A program made the position numbers and the translations under genes. Below the pieces are notes generated by a model that saw nothing but the letters and a program-made list of their open reading frames with translations, was not told the origin of the DNA and did not search any database. This document shows positions 8,376 to 17,032 of a DNA stretch of 64,000 nt, piece by piece (position 1 is the first letter of the stretch; every line of letters starts with the position of its first letter). This DNA comes from Roseiarcus sp963820795 (GTDB lineage: Bacteria; Pseudomonadota; Alphaproteobacteria; Rhizobiales; Beijerinckiaceae): contig CAWGBJ010000008.1 in NCBI GenBank assembly GCA_963820795.1, positions 124,001 to 188,000 of the forward strand. The letters are read 5' to 3'.

Positions 8376-8661
8376 CGAAAGGGGAGACGATCATCCGACG
8401 CCCGGCGCCATCCCCCACAAGTCGATGGGGGCGGGGCCGAACTCGAAAGCCGGCTCTTCCGCAAGCTCCAGATGATCGACGACGCGACCACCGATCACGA
8501 CTTGCGGGCGCCGCCCAGCAATCACTTCGAGACGTTGCGCGGTAACCTGGCAGGCTTCCATTCGATTTCCACATCAACGACAGGGGAGTCTGGTCTTTCG
8601 CTGGGACGCCGGCCACGGCGAGGCGGAAAGCATCTATCTTAATGACCACGGCCGCCGATGA
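8376..8661 (+). pseudogene. higB: HigB-type toxin remnant
   Basis: Pieces of a RelE/HigB-like mRNA interferase can be read in shifting frames: LESRLFRKLQMIDDATTDHD, then LRAPPSNHFETLRGNLAGFH, HINDRGVW and FRWDAGHGEAESIYLNDH. At least two frameshifts separate them, near 8561-8600. The gene ends with TGA at 8659-8661, 8 bases before the higA start, the usual toxin-first order of higBA. No functional toxin can be made. Confidence 0.6.
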
Positions 8662-8669
8662 GGCAAACC

Positions 8670-8976
8670 ATGCTGACGACGAAGCGCAAGCCGGCTACGG
8701 TCGGCGAGGTTCTGGTCGAGGAGTTCATGCAGCCGAGGGGGCTGACATAGGCCGCGCTGGCCGAGGCGACGGACGTTCAGCGTAAGCACGTCAACGAGTT
8801 GTGCAAGAACCGGCGGACTGTCACGGCGGCGACCGCGCTTATCCTCGCACGGGTCTTCGGCAACAGCCCCGACTTCTGGCTGAACGTGCAGCGGCGCACC
8901 GATCTTTGGGAGGCGATGAAGTCCCCACGAGCGCGCGCGGATCGAGCGTGCAAAGCCGTTGGGCGCGGCGGCGTGA
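8670..8976 (+). pseudogene. higA: HigA-type antitoxin with an internal amber stop
   Basis: From ATG 8670 the product reads MLTTKRKPATVGEVLVEEFM, then QPRGLT, a TAG at 8748-8750 where the family has Gln, then AALAEATDVQRKHVNELCKN and ILARVFGNSPDFWLNVQRRT. The XRE helix-turn-helix therefore sits across the stop. A frameshift near 8938 separates SPRARA from IERAKPLGAAA, whose stop is at 8974-8976. It is a decayed antitoxin next to a decayed toxin. Confidence 0.8.
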
Positions 8977-9025
8977 GCGCCGCCCCGACGAAAAGGCTCC
9001 AACGAAGGCGCGGGTCGAACTCAAA

Positions 9026-9115
9026 AATTCACCACAAAGGGCACGAAGGGCCACAAAGAACGACGCAGCCCTTTGCGTGTCCTTTTGTGTCCTTTTGTGT
9101 CTTTGTGGCGAATTC
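9026..9115. repeat. inverted repeat with tandem 10-mers
   Basis: AATTCACCACAAAG at 9026-9039 is the inverse of 9101-9114 with one mismatch. Inside the right arm the unit GTGTCCTTTT occurs twice followed by GTGTCTTT. Similar CACAAAGG/CCTTTGTG arrays are common intergenic repeats in many bacteria. It could form a large imperfect hairpin upstream of the SDR gene. Confidence 0.55.
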
Positions 9116-9176
9116 TGACTTGATCCGTTGGCTCGCAGCAGGTTGGCAGTCACGGCTGGAACGCGGGAGCACGGTC

Positions 9177-9947
9177 ATGGCGCGGATCTTCATCACCGGT
9201 TCGTCGGACGGGCTCGGCCTGATGACCGGGCGGCTGCTGGCCGAGCAGGGGCATGCGGTCGTGCTGCATGCCCGCAACGAGGCGCGCGCCAGGGATGCGA
9301 AGGCCGCCGTGCCGCTGGCCGAAGCGGCGCTGATCGGCGATCTTTCGACGCTTGCGGCCATGCGCGACGTCGCGGAACAGGCGAACGCGCTCGGCCGCTT
9401 CGACGCGGTGATCCATAATGTCGGGATCGGCTATCGCGAGCCGCGCCGGGTCGAGACCGTCGACGGCCTCAGCCGGCTCTGGGCCGTCAACGTGCTCGCG
9501 CCCTATGTGCTGACCGCGCTCATGCAGAAGCCCGGCCGGCTCGTCTATCTGAGCTCAGGCATGCACACCGGCGGCGACGCTAGCCTCGACGACTTGCAGT
9601 GGTCGCACCGGCCGTGGAACGGATCGCAGGCCTATTCGGACTCCAAGCTGCACGACGTGCTGCTCGCCTTCGGCGTGGCGCGGCGCTGGCCGGACGTGCT
9701 GTCGAATGCGATGACCCCGGGGTGGGTGCCGACCCGGATGGGCGGCGCGGGCGCGCCGGACGACCTCGCCCAGGGCCATCTGACCCAGGCGTGGCTGGCG
9801 GTCAGCGACGACCCCGCCGCGCTCGTCACTGGGGGCTACTTCTACCACCGGCAGCCGGGGCGGCTGAACCCCGCCGCGCGCGATCCGGCGCTGCAGGACC
9901 GCCTGCTCGACGATTGCCGCGAGGCCTCGGGCGTCGCCCTGGCGTGA
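9177..9947 (+). CDS. short-chain dehydrogenase/reductase family protein
   Basis: A 256-residue Rossmann-fold SDR. The NAD(P) motif is TGSSDGLGL (about 7-15), VIHNVG is the NAG-like segment, and the catalytic Ser and YxxxK are in YLSSGMH and AYSDSK. It is a cytosolic oxidoreductase whose substrate cannot be read. ATG 9177 gives the standard N-terminus MARIFITGSSDG. The same frame is open far upstream, but that upstream part belongs to the higA remnant. Confidence 0.85.
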   Translation: MARIFITGSSDGLGLMTGRLLAEQGHAVVLHARNEARARDAKAAVPLAEAALIGDLSTLAAMRDVAEQANALGRFDAVIHNVGIGYREPRRVETVDGLSRLWAVNVLAPYVLTALMQKPGRLVYLSSGMHTGGDASLDDLQWSHRPWNGSQAYSDSKLHDVLLAFGVARRWPDVLSNAMTPGWVPTRMGGAGAPDDLAQGHLTQAWLAVSDDPAALVTGGYFYHRQPGRLNPAARDPALQDRLLDDCREASGVALA

Positions 9948-10013
9948 AGCGTCGGAGAACGCCAAGCCGGTCTGATCCGGGCTCGACCCGAAGATGAACC
10001 GCCCGCAGCCGGG

Positions 10014-10599
10014 TCAGGCCGACCGCGCGCTCTTCGCGGCGGGCTTTTTCGACCAGCGTTTCGCCAGCGCGGCGACATCGGCCTTCAGGGGCTCGGCGTC
10101 GAACTTGTGCGGGTCATAGTCGTCGCCGACCCATTCCCGCATTTCGGCATGCTGTTCATGGTCAGGATCCTGAAGCGCGTCGATGAGGTCGCCGTAGCCC
10201 CAGGGGCCGCCGACATCCTCCGGCGGGCAGCGGCCGGACGCCTCGATCAGTCGCGGATAGACGACGCCGGGCTCGGGGGCCGTCAGGCCTTCGACCTTGA
10301 CCGAATGCTCCCAGCCGTCGCCGAAGTCGTAGACATAGCGCAGGATCTTGGCGCCTTCGAGAACATCGATGAGCTTTGCCTTGTGCGCATCGCGCATGTC
10401 CTCGGGCCATTCGGGATCCGGAACGCCGTAGCGGGCGGCCTGGATGCGAAATTCATAAAGGTGGCTATTCATCCAGCCGAGAGCCGCCTGCAGAATCAGA
10501 TGCAGCCGGTCGAGCTTGATGTCGGCGGGGACCTCGAATTCGACGCAGAACCTTGGGCTCCACGTCGTCGAGGGTGACTTTGAGGCGGGCGACGGTCAT
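10014..10599 (-). pseudogene. plasmid pRiA4b ORF-3 family protein, one frameshift
   Basis: From ATG 10599 the product starts MTVARLKVTLDDVEPKVLRR. A single extra base near 10538 shifts the frame, and the family sequence resumes as DIKLDRLHLILQAALGWMNS, then YDFGDGWEHSVKVEG and GGPWGYGDLIDAL. Corrected length is about 194 residues, normal for the pRiA4b ORF-3/IS1096 TnpR-like family of unknown function. If translation restarts, ATG 10472 would give a 152-residue C-terminal piece. The single indel may be an assembly error. Confidence 0.7.
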
Positions 10600-10689
10600 G
10601 CCGCATTGTACCCGGCTGTCGATTCTGCGCCCACCTCCGGGACGGGGTTCGTTCAGCCCATTCACAGGATAATCGGCGATCCGTTCGCC

Positions 10690-10895
10690 CGGGGGCCGGC
10701 GCCGAGCAAAACTCCCTGTTGTCGGGCGAATCGGCGATTTAACGCCCTGTTCCGCCGAATTCAGTCCCTGTTCCGATTGCCCAGGGAATTTTCCTGCAAA
10801 CCCTTGAGATCAGCCTTCTTTTTTGGTCGAGAGCCGCGTTTGGCCGGCCAAACGCGCCAACTCCCAGTACTTTTCCCTGTTGCCAGGGAACCTGA
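10690..10895. repeat. motif-rich intergenic repeat element
   Basis: About 200 bases between convergently or tandemly placed genes carry four copies of CCCTGTT, often as TCCCTGTT. They also hold the palindrome TTCCCTGTTGCCAGGGAA (10872-10889) and the palindrome TTGGCCGGCCAA near 10840. The combination resembles intergenic repeats dispersed in Rhizobiales genomes. No gene is credible here. Confidence 0.5.
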
Positions 10896-10898
10896 ACC

Positions 10899-12710
10899 TC
10901 AGCCTTCCAGATCCTCGCGCAGGATTTCGAGCGCCAGCCATTCGTCCTCCGCCTTTTCGAGGCTCTCGCGGACCTCGCCGTAGCGCTCGGTCGCCGCCAG
11001 AAAGGCGGCCGGCTCGCGATGGGCGAGATCGACGTCGGCGAGCCTGCGCTCGAGCCCCGCCAGCTCGCTCCGCAACGTCTCGATGCGATCGGGAAGCCCC
11101 TCGAGCGCGCGCTTTTCGTTGAAGCTCAGCTTGCGCCTGGCCGGGCTCCGGTCCGCCCCCCGGACGATGGCGGGCTTCGCGGGCGCCGTCGGCGGGGGCG
11201 GCGCGGCCGGGCCGGCCAGACCGTAGCCGCGCTGCGCCACCATATCGGAATAGCCGCCGGCATATTCGGTCCACCGCCCGCCGCCCTCGCTCACAATCAC
11301 CGAAGTCGCGACCCGGTCGAGAAAGTCGCGATCGTGGCTGACGATCAGGATCGTTCCCGCATAGTCGCTGAGAAGCTCCTGCAACAGGTCGAGCGTCTCG
11401 ATGTCGAGGTCGTTGGTCGGCTCGTCGAGCGCCAGCAGATTCGACGGCGCCGCCAGGGCGCGCGCCAGCATCAGGCGGCCGCGCTCCCCGCCCGACAGTT
11501 TGCCGATTGGCGTGCGGGCCTGTTCAGGCGGGAAGAGGAAATCCGCCATATAGCCGATGACGTGGCGGCGCTCCCCGTTGATCGTCACGCTGTCGCTGCC
11601 GCCGCCGGTCAGCGCGTCGACCAGCGTCGTCGTCGGCTGCAGCGATCCTCGCGTCTGGTCGAGGCTGGCCATGAGCACATTCGATCCGACGCGAACGGTC
11701 CCGGAGTCGGGCGCGATGGCCCCGGTCAGGAGATTGATCAGGGTCGTCTTGCCCGAGCCGTTCGCCCCGATTACGCCGATCCTGTCGCCGCGGATGATCC
11801 GAAGCGAGAAGTCGCGGACGATCGTGTTCCCCTCGTAAGCCTTGCTGATCCTCTCGGCCTCGACCGCCAGCGCCCCCGACGGCTTGGCCTCCTGAACGAC
11901 CATGTTCGCCAGGCCGATCGCCCGGCGCGCCTCGCGCCGCTCGCGGCGCAGCTCGGAGAGTTCGGCGACGCGCCGCATGTTGCGCTTGCGGCGGGCGGTG
12001 ACCCCGTAGCGCATCCAGCGCTCTTCATTGACGATTCGTCGGTCGAGCCGGTGCCGCTCCAGCTCCTCCTCTTCCAGTTTCTTGTCCCGCCACGCCTCGA
12101 ATGCGCCGAAACCCCGATCGAGCCGGTGCGTCGCGCCTCGATCGAGCCAGACCGTCGCTTCCGTCAGGTCGGCGAGCAGGCGCTTGTCGTGGCTGACGAG
12201 CGCCAGCGCCGACCGGCAGCCGGCGAGCTGGGCTTCGAGCCATTCGATCGCGATCAGGTCGAGATGGTTGGTCGGCTCGTCCAGAAGAAGGATATCCGGC
12301 TCGGGCGCGAGAGCCCGCACCAACGCCGCCCGTCTCGCCTCGCCGCCCGAAAGGTTCATCGGATCCGACGCCTCGCCGAGCCCGAGCTCGGCCATCATGC
12401 CGCGCGCCGCATATTCGTCGTCGTGCTCGCCGAGCCCCGCGAGCACATAGTCGAGCGCCGTCGCGAATCCGGAGAGGTCGGGCTCCTGCGGCAGATAGGC
12501 CAGCCGCGCCGTCGGCTGGACGAATCGCGTTCCCCGGTCCGGGGTCGCCTGCCCCGCCGCAATCCGCAGCAGCGTCGACTTGCCCGACCCGTTGCGGCCG
12601 ACGAGCGCGATGCGGTCGCCCTGCGAGATGGACAGCTCTGCGCCATTCAGCAGCGGCGCGCCGCCGAAGGTCAGGGCAATGTCGCGCAACTGGAGAAGGG
12701 GCGGCATCAA
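10899..12710 (-). CDS. uup: ABC-F family ATP-binding protein, Uup type
   Basis: A 603-residue soluble protein with two ABC domains and no membrane segments. The first has GRNGSGKST, LSGGEARRAALVRAL and LLLDEPTNHLD. The second has GANGSGKTT, LSGGERGRLMLARAL and LALDEPTNDLD. A charged linker rich in Arg and Glu joins them. A C-terminal coiled coil, RIETLRSELAGLERRLADVD, is the Uup-type extension that binds branched nucleic acids or ribosomes. ABC-F proteins act on ribosomes or on DNA stability rather than in transport. The gene stands alone on the minus strand. Confidence 0.88.
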   Translation of the reverse strand: MMPPLLQLRDIALTFGGAPLLNGAELSISQGDRIALVGRNGSGKSTLLRIAAGQATPDRGTRFVQPTARLAYLPQEPDLSGFATALDYVLAGLGEHDDEYAARGMMAELGLGEASDPMNLSGGEARRAALVRALAPEPDILLLDEPTNHLDLIAIEWLEAQLAGCRSALALVSHDKRLLADLTEATVWLDRGATHRLDRGFGAFEAWRDKKLEEEELERHRLDRRIVNEERWMRYGVTARRKRNMRRVAELSELRRERREARRAIGLANMVVQEAKPSGALAVEAERISKAYEGNTIVRDFSLRIIRGDRIGVIGANGSGKTTLINLLTGAIAPDSGTVRVGSNVLMASLDQTRGSLQPTTTLVDALTGGGSDSVTINGERRHVIGYMADFLFPPEQARTPIGKLSGGERGRLMLARALAAPSNLLALDEPTNDLDIETLDLLQELLSDYAGTILIVSHDRDFLDRVATSVIVSEGGGRWTEYAGGYSDMVAQRGYGLAGPAAPPPPTAPAKPAIVRGADRSPARRKLSFNEKRALEGLPDRIETLRSELAGLERRLADVDLAHREPAAFLAATERYGEVRESLEKAEDEWLALEILREDLEG

Positions 12711-12798
12711 AAAGTCCCGGAGAGGCTAAATCGCGAGTACGCCTCGGCTCGCCCCGGCGCTCGATTCCAGGACCGGGACCCGGGGCGTTGTCATGGGT

Positions 12799-14634
12799 TC
12801 ACCGCCCGCCGACGGCCTTTTCGAGGCGCCGTGTGGCGCCGGCGAGCCAGCGGCGTGTCGGCGTGTCGACCAGCGGCGACAGCATCTTGCGCACCCGGGC
12901 ATGATAGCCGTCGAGCCAACGGATCTCTTCTTCATCCATGAGCTTTCTATCGACCAGCTTAAGATCGATCGGCGCAAGCGTCAGGGTCTCAAAGCCAAGC
13001 ATCTCCCTTTCCGCCCCGGCGATCGTCCGCGGCTCGACAACGACAAGGTTTTCGATGCGGATGCCGAAGGCGCCGGCATGATAATAGCCCGGTTCGTTCG
13101 ACAGAATCATACCCGGAACGAGAGCGGTCGTTCCCGTCTTCGAGATCCGGTGCGGCCCTTCATGCACCGAGAGATAGGAACCGACGCCGTGTCCCGTGCC
13201 GTGGTCGAAATCGAGGCCCGCGCCCCAAAGCGGCGCCCGCGCCAGGACGTCGATCTGCGCTCCGCTCGTCCCCTTCGGGAAAACAGCGCGGGCAATGGCG
13301 ATGTGGCCTTTCAGCACCCGGGTGAAGCGATCGCGCATCAAGCTGGTCGGACGCCCGACGGCAAGGGTCCGCGTGATGTCCGTCGTTCCGTCTTCATATT
13401 GCGCGCCGCTATCGATCAGAAATATGCCCCGTTCGATCTTGCGGTTGGAGGACTCGCTGACCCGGTAGTGGGGCAACGCCGAGTTCGACCCCGCGCCGGC
13501 GATGGTCGGGAACGAAACGTCGCGCAGCGCTCCCGTCGCGCGGCGAAACGTCTCGAGCGCCGCGACGGCGTCGATTTCTGTCAGCCGGCCCCGCGGGGCC
13601 TCGGCGTCGAACCAGGCCAGGAACCGGGCGAACGCCGCGCCGTCGCGCTCGTGCGCCGCCCGCGCCCCGGCGAGCTCCGCCTTGTTCTTCGCCGCCTTCA
13701 TGAGCGTGATCGGGTCGTTGCCGACCTCGGCCTTGCCGCCAGCGCGCTCGAACGCCTGCGTCAACAGGGCCGGCGCTGTGGCTGTGTCGAAGGCGACCCG
13801 CAATCCGCCGCGGCCAAGCCCTTCGACGAAGGCCACGAGCTCCTCCGGTTCATGCAGCTCGGCCTGCTGGGCGAGCGCATCGCGAATTGACGCCGACAAT
13901 TTGCGCGGGTCGAGAAAGACGGACGGGCGGCCATCGGCGGGAACGTAGGCGAACCCGAGCGGCAGCGGCGTATGCGCCACGTCCGCGCCGCGGATGTTGA
14001 AGAGCCAAGCCAGATTGTGCGGGTCGCTCACCACAAGGCCGTCGGACTCCTTCATCGCCTCCCGCACCCTGGCGACTTTCGCGCTGACGCTTTCGCCGGC
14101 GAACCGGGCCTTGTGCTGCGTGACCATGCCGACCGGCGGTTCCGGTCGGTCGCGCCAGATCGCGTCGATCGGGTTTGACGCCAGGGCGACAAGCTCTCCG
14201 CCCGCTTTCTCGCAGGCCGCCGCGAACCGCGACACGGCGTCGGGCGTATGAAGCCGCGGGTCATAGCCGAGCCTCTCGCCCGGTTGCAGATGCCGGCGAA
14301 TCCAGCCAGCCGGCGGCTCATCGACGATGTGGCGCAACTCGAAAATCGAAGGGTCCGTCTGCGATTTGGCCTGCTCGGCGTACCGCCCGTCGACGAACAG
14401 CGCCGCCTTGTCCTTGAGGACGAGCGCGAGTCCGGCGGAGCCGGAGAAGCCGGTCAGCCACAGAAGACGTTCGGCGCTCGGGGGCACGTACTCGTTCTGA
14501 TGTTCGTCGGCCCGCGGGACGATCAAACCGTCGATCCCACGTTTCTTGAGCTCCCGCCGCAACTCGGCCGAGCGCTCCGCCGCATGCGACGGGCCGCCAA
14601 GTTCGGCGAACGACTGAAATCGACTTTCAAACAC
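12799..14634 (-). CDS. pepP: Xaa-Pro aminopeptidase (aminopeptidase P, M24B)
   Basis: A 611-residue cytosolic metallopeptidase that removes the N-terminal residue before proline. It has the long three-domain form: two creatinase-like N-terminal domains, a pita-bread catalytic domain from about 315, and a short C-terminal extension. Metal ligands are visible in IDSGAQYEDGTTDITRT (two Asp), HGTGHGVGSYLSVHEGP (His), SNEPGYYHAG (Glu) and IRIENLV (Glu). It precedes nothing obviously linked in function; hpt lies 27 bases upstream on the same strand. Confidence 0.92.
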   Translation of the reverse strand: MFESRFQSFAELGGPSHAAERSAELRRELKKRGIDGLIVPRADEHQNEYVPPSAERLLWLTGFSGSAGLALVLKDKAALFVDGRYAEQAKSQTDPSIFELRHIVDEPPAGWIRRHLQPGERLGYDPRLHTPDAVSRFAAACEKAGGELVALASNPIDAIWRDRPEPPVGMVTQHKARFAGESVSAKVARVREAMKESDGLVVSDPHNLAWLFNIRGADVAHTPLPLGFAYVPADGRPSVFLDPRKLSASIRDALAQQAELHEPEELVAFVEGLGRGGLRVAFDTATAPALLTQAFERAGGKAEVGNDPITLMKAAKNKAELAGARAAHERDGAAFARFLAWFDAEAPRGRLTEIDAVAALETFRRATGALRDVSFPTIAGAGSNSALPHYRVSESSNRKIERGIFLIDSGAQYEDGTTDITRTLAVGRPTSLMRDRFTRVLKGHIAIARAVFPKGTSGAQIDVLARAPLWGAGLDFDHGTGHGVGSYLSVHEGPHRISKTGTTALVPGMILSNEPGYYHAGAFGIRIENLVVVEPRTIAGAEREMLGFETLTLAPIDLKLVDRKLMDEEEIRWLDGYHARVRKMLSPLVDTPTRRWLAGATRRLEKAVGGR

Positions 14635-14661
14635 GAGAAGTCCCGGAGCAATCGTAAGAGA

Positions 14662-15210
14662 CTAGGCCGCGTCCTGGGCGGTGATCACGCGGCCGATGAA
14701 TGGCAACTCGCGGTAGGAATGGGCGACGTCCATGCCGTAGCCGACAACAAAGACGTCGGGGCAGACAAAGCCGACGAAATCCGCATCGATCGCCACCGCC
14801 CGCTTGCCCGGCTTCTCCAGCATCGTGCAGATGAGCACGCGTCGGGCTCCACGGGCGGCAAGCAGGTCTTTGGCGAACGCCAGCGTGCGGCCCGATTCGA
14901 GAATATCGTCGACCAGCAGCACGTCGCGGTCGCGCACCGAAGATTCGATGTCGCGAAGGATCTTCACCGCGCCGCTCGACACCGTGCCTTCCAGATAGCT
15001 CGACAGATGGAAAAACTCGACCTGCGGCTCCAGGCCAGCCCGGTGAAGGGCGCGCAGGAGATCGGCGGCAAACATGAACGAACCCTTCAGGATCGCCACC
15101 ACCAGCAGATCCTTCGGTTTGACGGCCGCGATCTCATTCGCCAGCGCCTGTGTCCGGCTGGCGATCGCCTGTTCGTCGTAGAGAATCTTGACGCTTCTGT
15201 CGCCACTCAT
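14662..15210 (-). CDS. hpt: hypoxanthine phosphoribosyltransferase
   Basis: A 182-residue purine salvage enzyme converting hypoxanthine (and often guanine) with PRPP to the nucleotide. The PRPP-binding motif is VLLVDDILESGRTL (about 98-111). The flexible-loop region LSSYLEG and the purine-side VGYGMDVAHSYRELPFIG are also present. ATG 15210 gives the normal N-terminus MSGDRSVKILYDEQAI. The longer upstream frame is not typical of the family. It is divergent from ftsE, which starts 200 bases away. Confidence 0.93.
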   Translation of the reverse strand: MSGDRSVKILYDEQAIASRTQALANEIAAVKPKDLLVVAILKGSFMFAADLLRALHRAGLEPQVEFFHLSSYLEGTVSSGAVKILRDIESSVRDRDVLLVDDILESGRTLAFAKDLLAARGARRVLICTMLEKPGKRAVAIDADFVGFVCPDVFVVGYGMDVAHSYRELPFIGRVITAQDAA

Positions 15211-15410
15211 GCGTCCACCCGAAAGAAAGCATCTTGACCCTGTCGCCCGGACATTTCGGGCGCGCCGCAAGCGCTGTCGCGGGGATCGTCGTTCGATAAG
15301 CGTTGGTGACCGGCGCATTGTCAAGCGGCCTCGCCATTGCTGGCGTTTGGTCGAAAACGCGGCTAAATCCGCGCCATCCGGCTGAACTCCGCCATCGCTC
15401 GGAGATCGCG

Positions 15411-16085
15411 TTGCTACGGTTCGAAAACGTTGGTCTGCGCTATGGGATGGGACCTGAGGTGGTCCGCGACCTCAATTTCTCCATCGCTCCGCAAAGCTTT
15501 CAATTTCTCACAGGTCCGTCCGGCGCGGGCAAGACCACGTTATTGCGATTGATGCTGCTGTCGCTGCGGCCGACCCGCGGAACGATCCACATTTTCGACC
15601 AGGACGCCGCGCGTCTGAGCAAGGACGAGCTCACCGGGCTTCGTCGGCGCATCGGCGTGGTCTTCCAGGATTTCCGGCTGCTCGACCACCTGACCACTTA
15701 CGAAAACGTCGCATTGCCTTTGCGCGCCATGGGTCGGTCGGAGTCGGACTATCGTGCCGAGGTCATCGAGCTCCTGCGCTGGGTCGGGCTCGGTGACCGG
15801 ATCAACGCTTCGCCGCCCGTGTTGTCGGGCGGCGAGAAGCAGCGCGCGGCGATCGCCCGCGCGCTCATCGTCCGCCCGGACCTGTTGCTTGCCGACGAAC
15901 CCACGGGGAATGTCGATCCGGGTCTTGCCCGAAGACTTCTCCGGCTCTTCGTCGAACTGCACCGCCTCGGCACCGCCGTCGTCATCGCGACCCACGATCT
16001 TCAGCTGATGGACCAGTTCGGCTTTGCCAGCCGGATCGTCGTCGGCGACGGGAAGGTCGAAATTTTCGACGGCATTGCGGCATGA
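15411..16085 (+). CDS. ftsE: cell division ATP-binding protein FtsE
   Basis: A 224-residue ABC ATPase. It has Walker A GPSGAGKTT, an intact signature LSGGEKQRAAIARAL, and Walker B LLLADEPTGNVD. With FtsX it controls peptidoglycan hydrolases at the septum. I place the start at TTG 15411 (LLRFENVGLRYG), which matches the family N-terminus and has GGAG 8-11 bases upstream. No ATG lies in a suitable place. Its stop overlaps the ftsX start as ATGA. Confidence 0.92.
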   Translation: MLRFENVGLRYGMGPEVVRDLNFSIAPQSFQFLTGPSGAGKTTLLRLMLLSLRPTRGTIHIFDQDAARLSKDELTGLRRRIGVVFQDFRLLDHLTTYENVALPLRAMGRSESDYRAEVIELLRWVGLGDRINASPPVLSGGEKQRAAIARALIVRPDLLLADEPTGNVDPGLARRLLRLFVELHRLGTAVVIATHDLQLMDQFGFASRIVVGDGKVEIFDGIAA

Positions 16086-17032
16086 ACGAACCCGTCGCCG
16101 GAAGGACCGTGACGCCCGCGCCGGAGGTCGCCCTGAGGCGCGACATGCCGCTTATTCCCGGCGACTCGATCGCCGGCCGGGCGCTGGTGGTCGTCATCGC
16201 GATCATGACCTTTCTCGCCTGCCTGACCGCTGGCGGCGCGCTGCTCGTCGACCATGCGTCCCACGAGTGGCGAACCGACGTCTTGAGCGAGGTGACGATC
16301 CAGATCAAGCCTCACCCCGGAGAGGATCTCGAAGGTCTCGTCGCCAAGACGGTATCGGTCGCCTCCCGCGCCGCTGGCGTTGAACGCGTTCACGCCTATT
16401 CCTCGCTCGAATCTGAAAAGCTCCTCGAGCCGTGGCTCGGGAGCGGCCTCGACATGAGTCTGCTACCCATTCCGCGCGTCGTCGTCGTCCATATGCGCGA
16501 CCAGCCTTCGAATGATCTCGCCGATCTCAAAGCGACGCTGGCGCGCGAAGTCCCCGCCGCCAATCTCGACGATCACCGCCTCTGGGCCGCCCGCATCGGA
16601 GCGATGGCGAGCGCAATCGTCGCGCTTGCGGTCGCCCTCTTTGCGCTGATGATCGTTGCGATGGCTACCGCGATCGGTTTCGCCACCCGCGGCGCGATGG
16701 CGGGAAACCGGGAGATCATCGAGGTGCTGCATCTCGTGGGCGCCTCGGACACGTTCATCGCCAAGGAGTTCCAGGCGCATTTCCTTCGGCTCGGGTTCCG
16801 CGGCGCGCTCATCGGCGGCGCTTCTGCGATTGCCTTCTTCTTTGCCGCGTCCGCCCTCTCCTCCTGGTGGTCACGGTCGGCCGGCGGCGAAGAGATCGCC
16901 GCGATGTTCGGCGCCTTTGCGCTCGAGCCGTCCGGGTATGTCGCGCTCGCGCTGGTCGGGGCGGTTATCGCGCTCTTGACGGGCTATCTGTCGCGGACGA
17001 TCGCCCTGCGTTATCTGCGGGATCTCCGATGA
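16082..17032 (+). CDS. ftsX: cell division protein FtsX
   Basis: A 316-residue inner-membrane partner of FtsE. The N-terminal cytoplasmic tail is followed by a first membrane helix (about 37-60), a periplasmic domain (VTIQIKPHPGEDLEG onward), and three C-terminal helices beginning near IGAMASAIVALAVALFALM. ATG 16082 overlaps the ftsE stop and its own stop overlaps the plsC start, both as ATGA, so the three genes are translationally coupled. Confidence 0.9.
   Translation: MNEPVAGRTVTPAPEVALRRDMPLIPGDSIAGRALVVVIAIMTFLACLTAGGALLVDHASHEWRTDVLSEVTIQIKPHPGEDLEGLVAKTVSVASRAAGVERVHAYSSLESEKLLEPWLGSGLDMSLLPIPRVVVVHMRDQPSNDLADLKATLAREVPAANLDDHRLWAARIGAMASAIVALAVALFALMIVAMATAIGFATRGAMAGNREIIEVLHLVGASDTFIAKEFQAHFLRLGFRGALIGGASAIAFFFAASALSSWWSRSAGGEEIAAMFGAFALEPSGYVALALVGAVIALLTGYLSRTIALRYLRDLR

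Noticed and set aside
7940..8400. tmRNA (one-piece or permuted two-piece)
   Set aside because: Only a CCA end and a T-arm-like hairpin are present. No 5' partner strand lies at the expected place downstream, and no tag-peptide reading frame was found.
8748..8750. Amber (TAG) recoding in higA
   Set aside because: The gene also has a frameshift and its toxin partner is broken, so decay explains the stop. The nearby tRNA has a GCA anticodon and cannot read TAG.
11019..14500. Long plus-strand frames of 300-640 codons opposite uup and pepP
   Set aside because: They lie antisense to well supported genes and have Arg/Ala/Pro-rich translations without motifs, as expected for GC-rich shadows.
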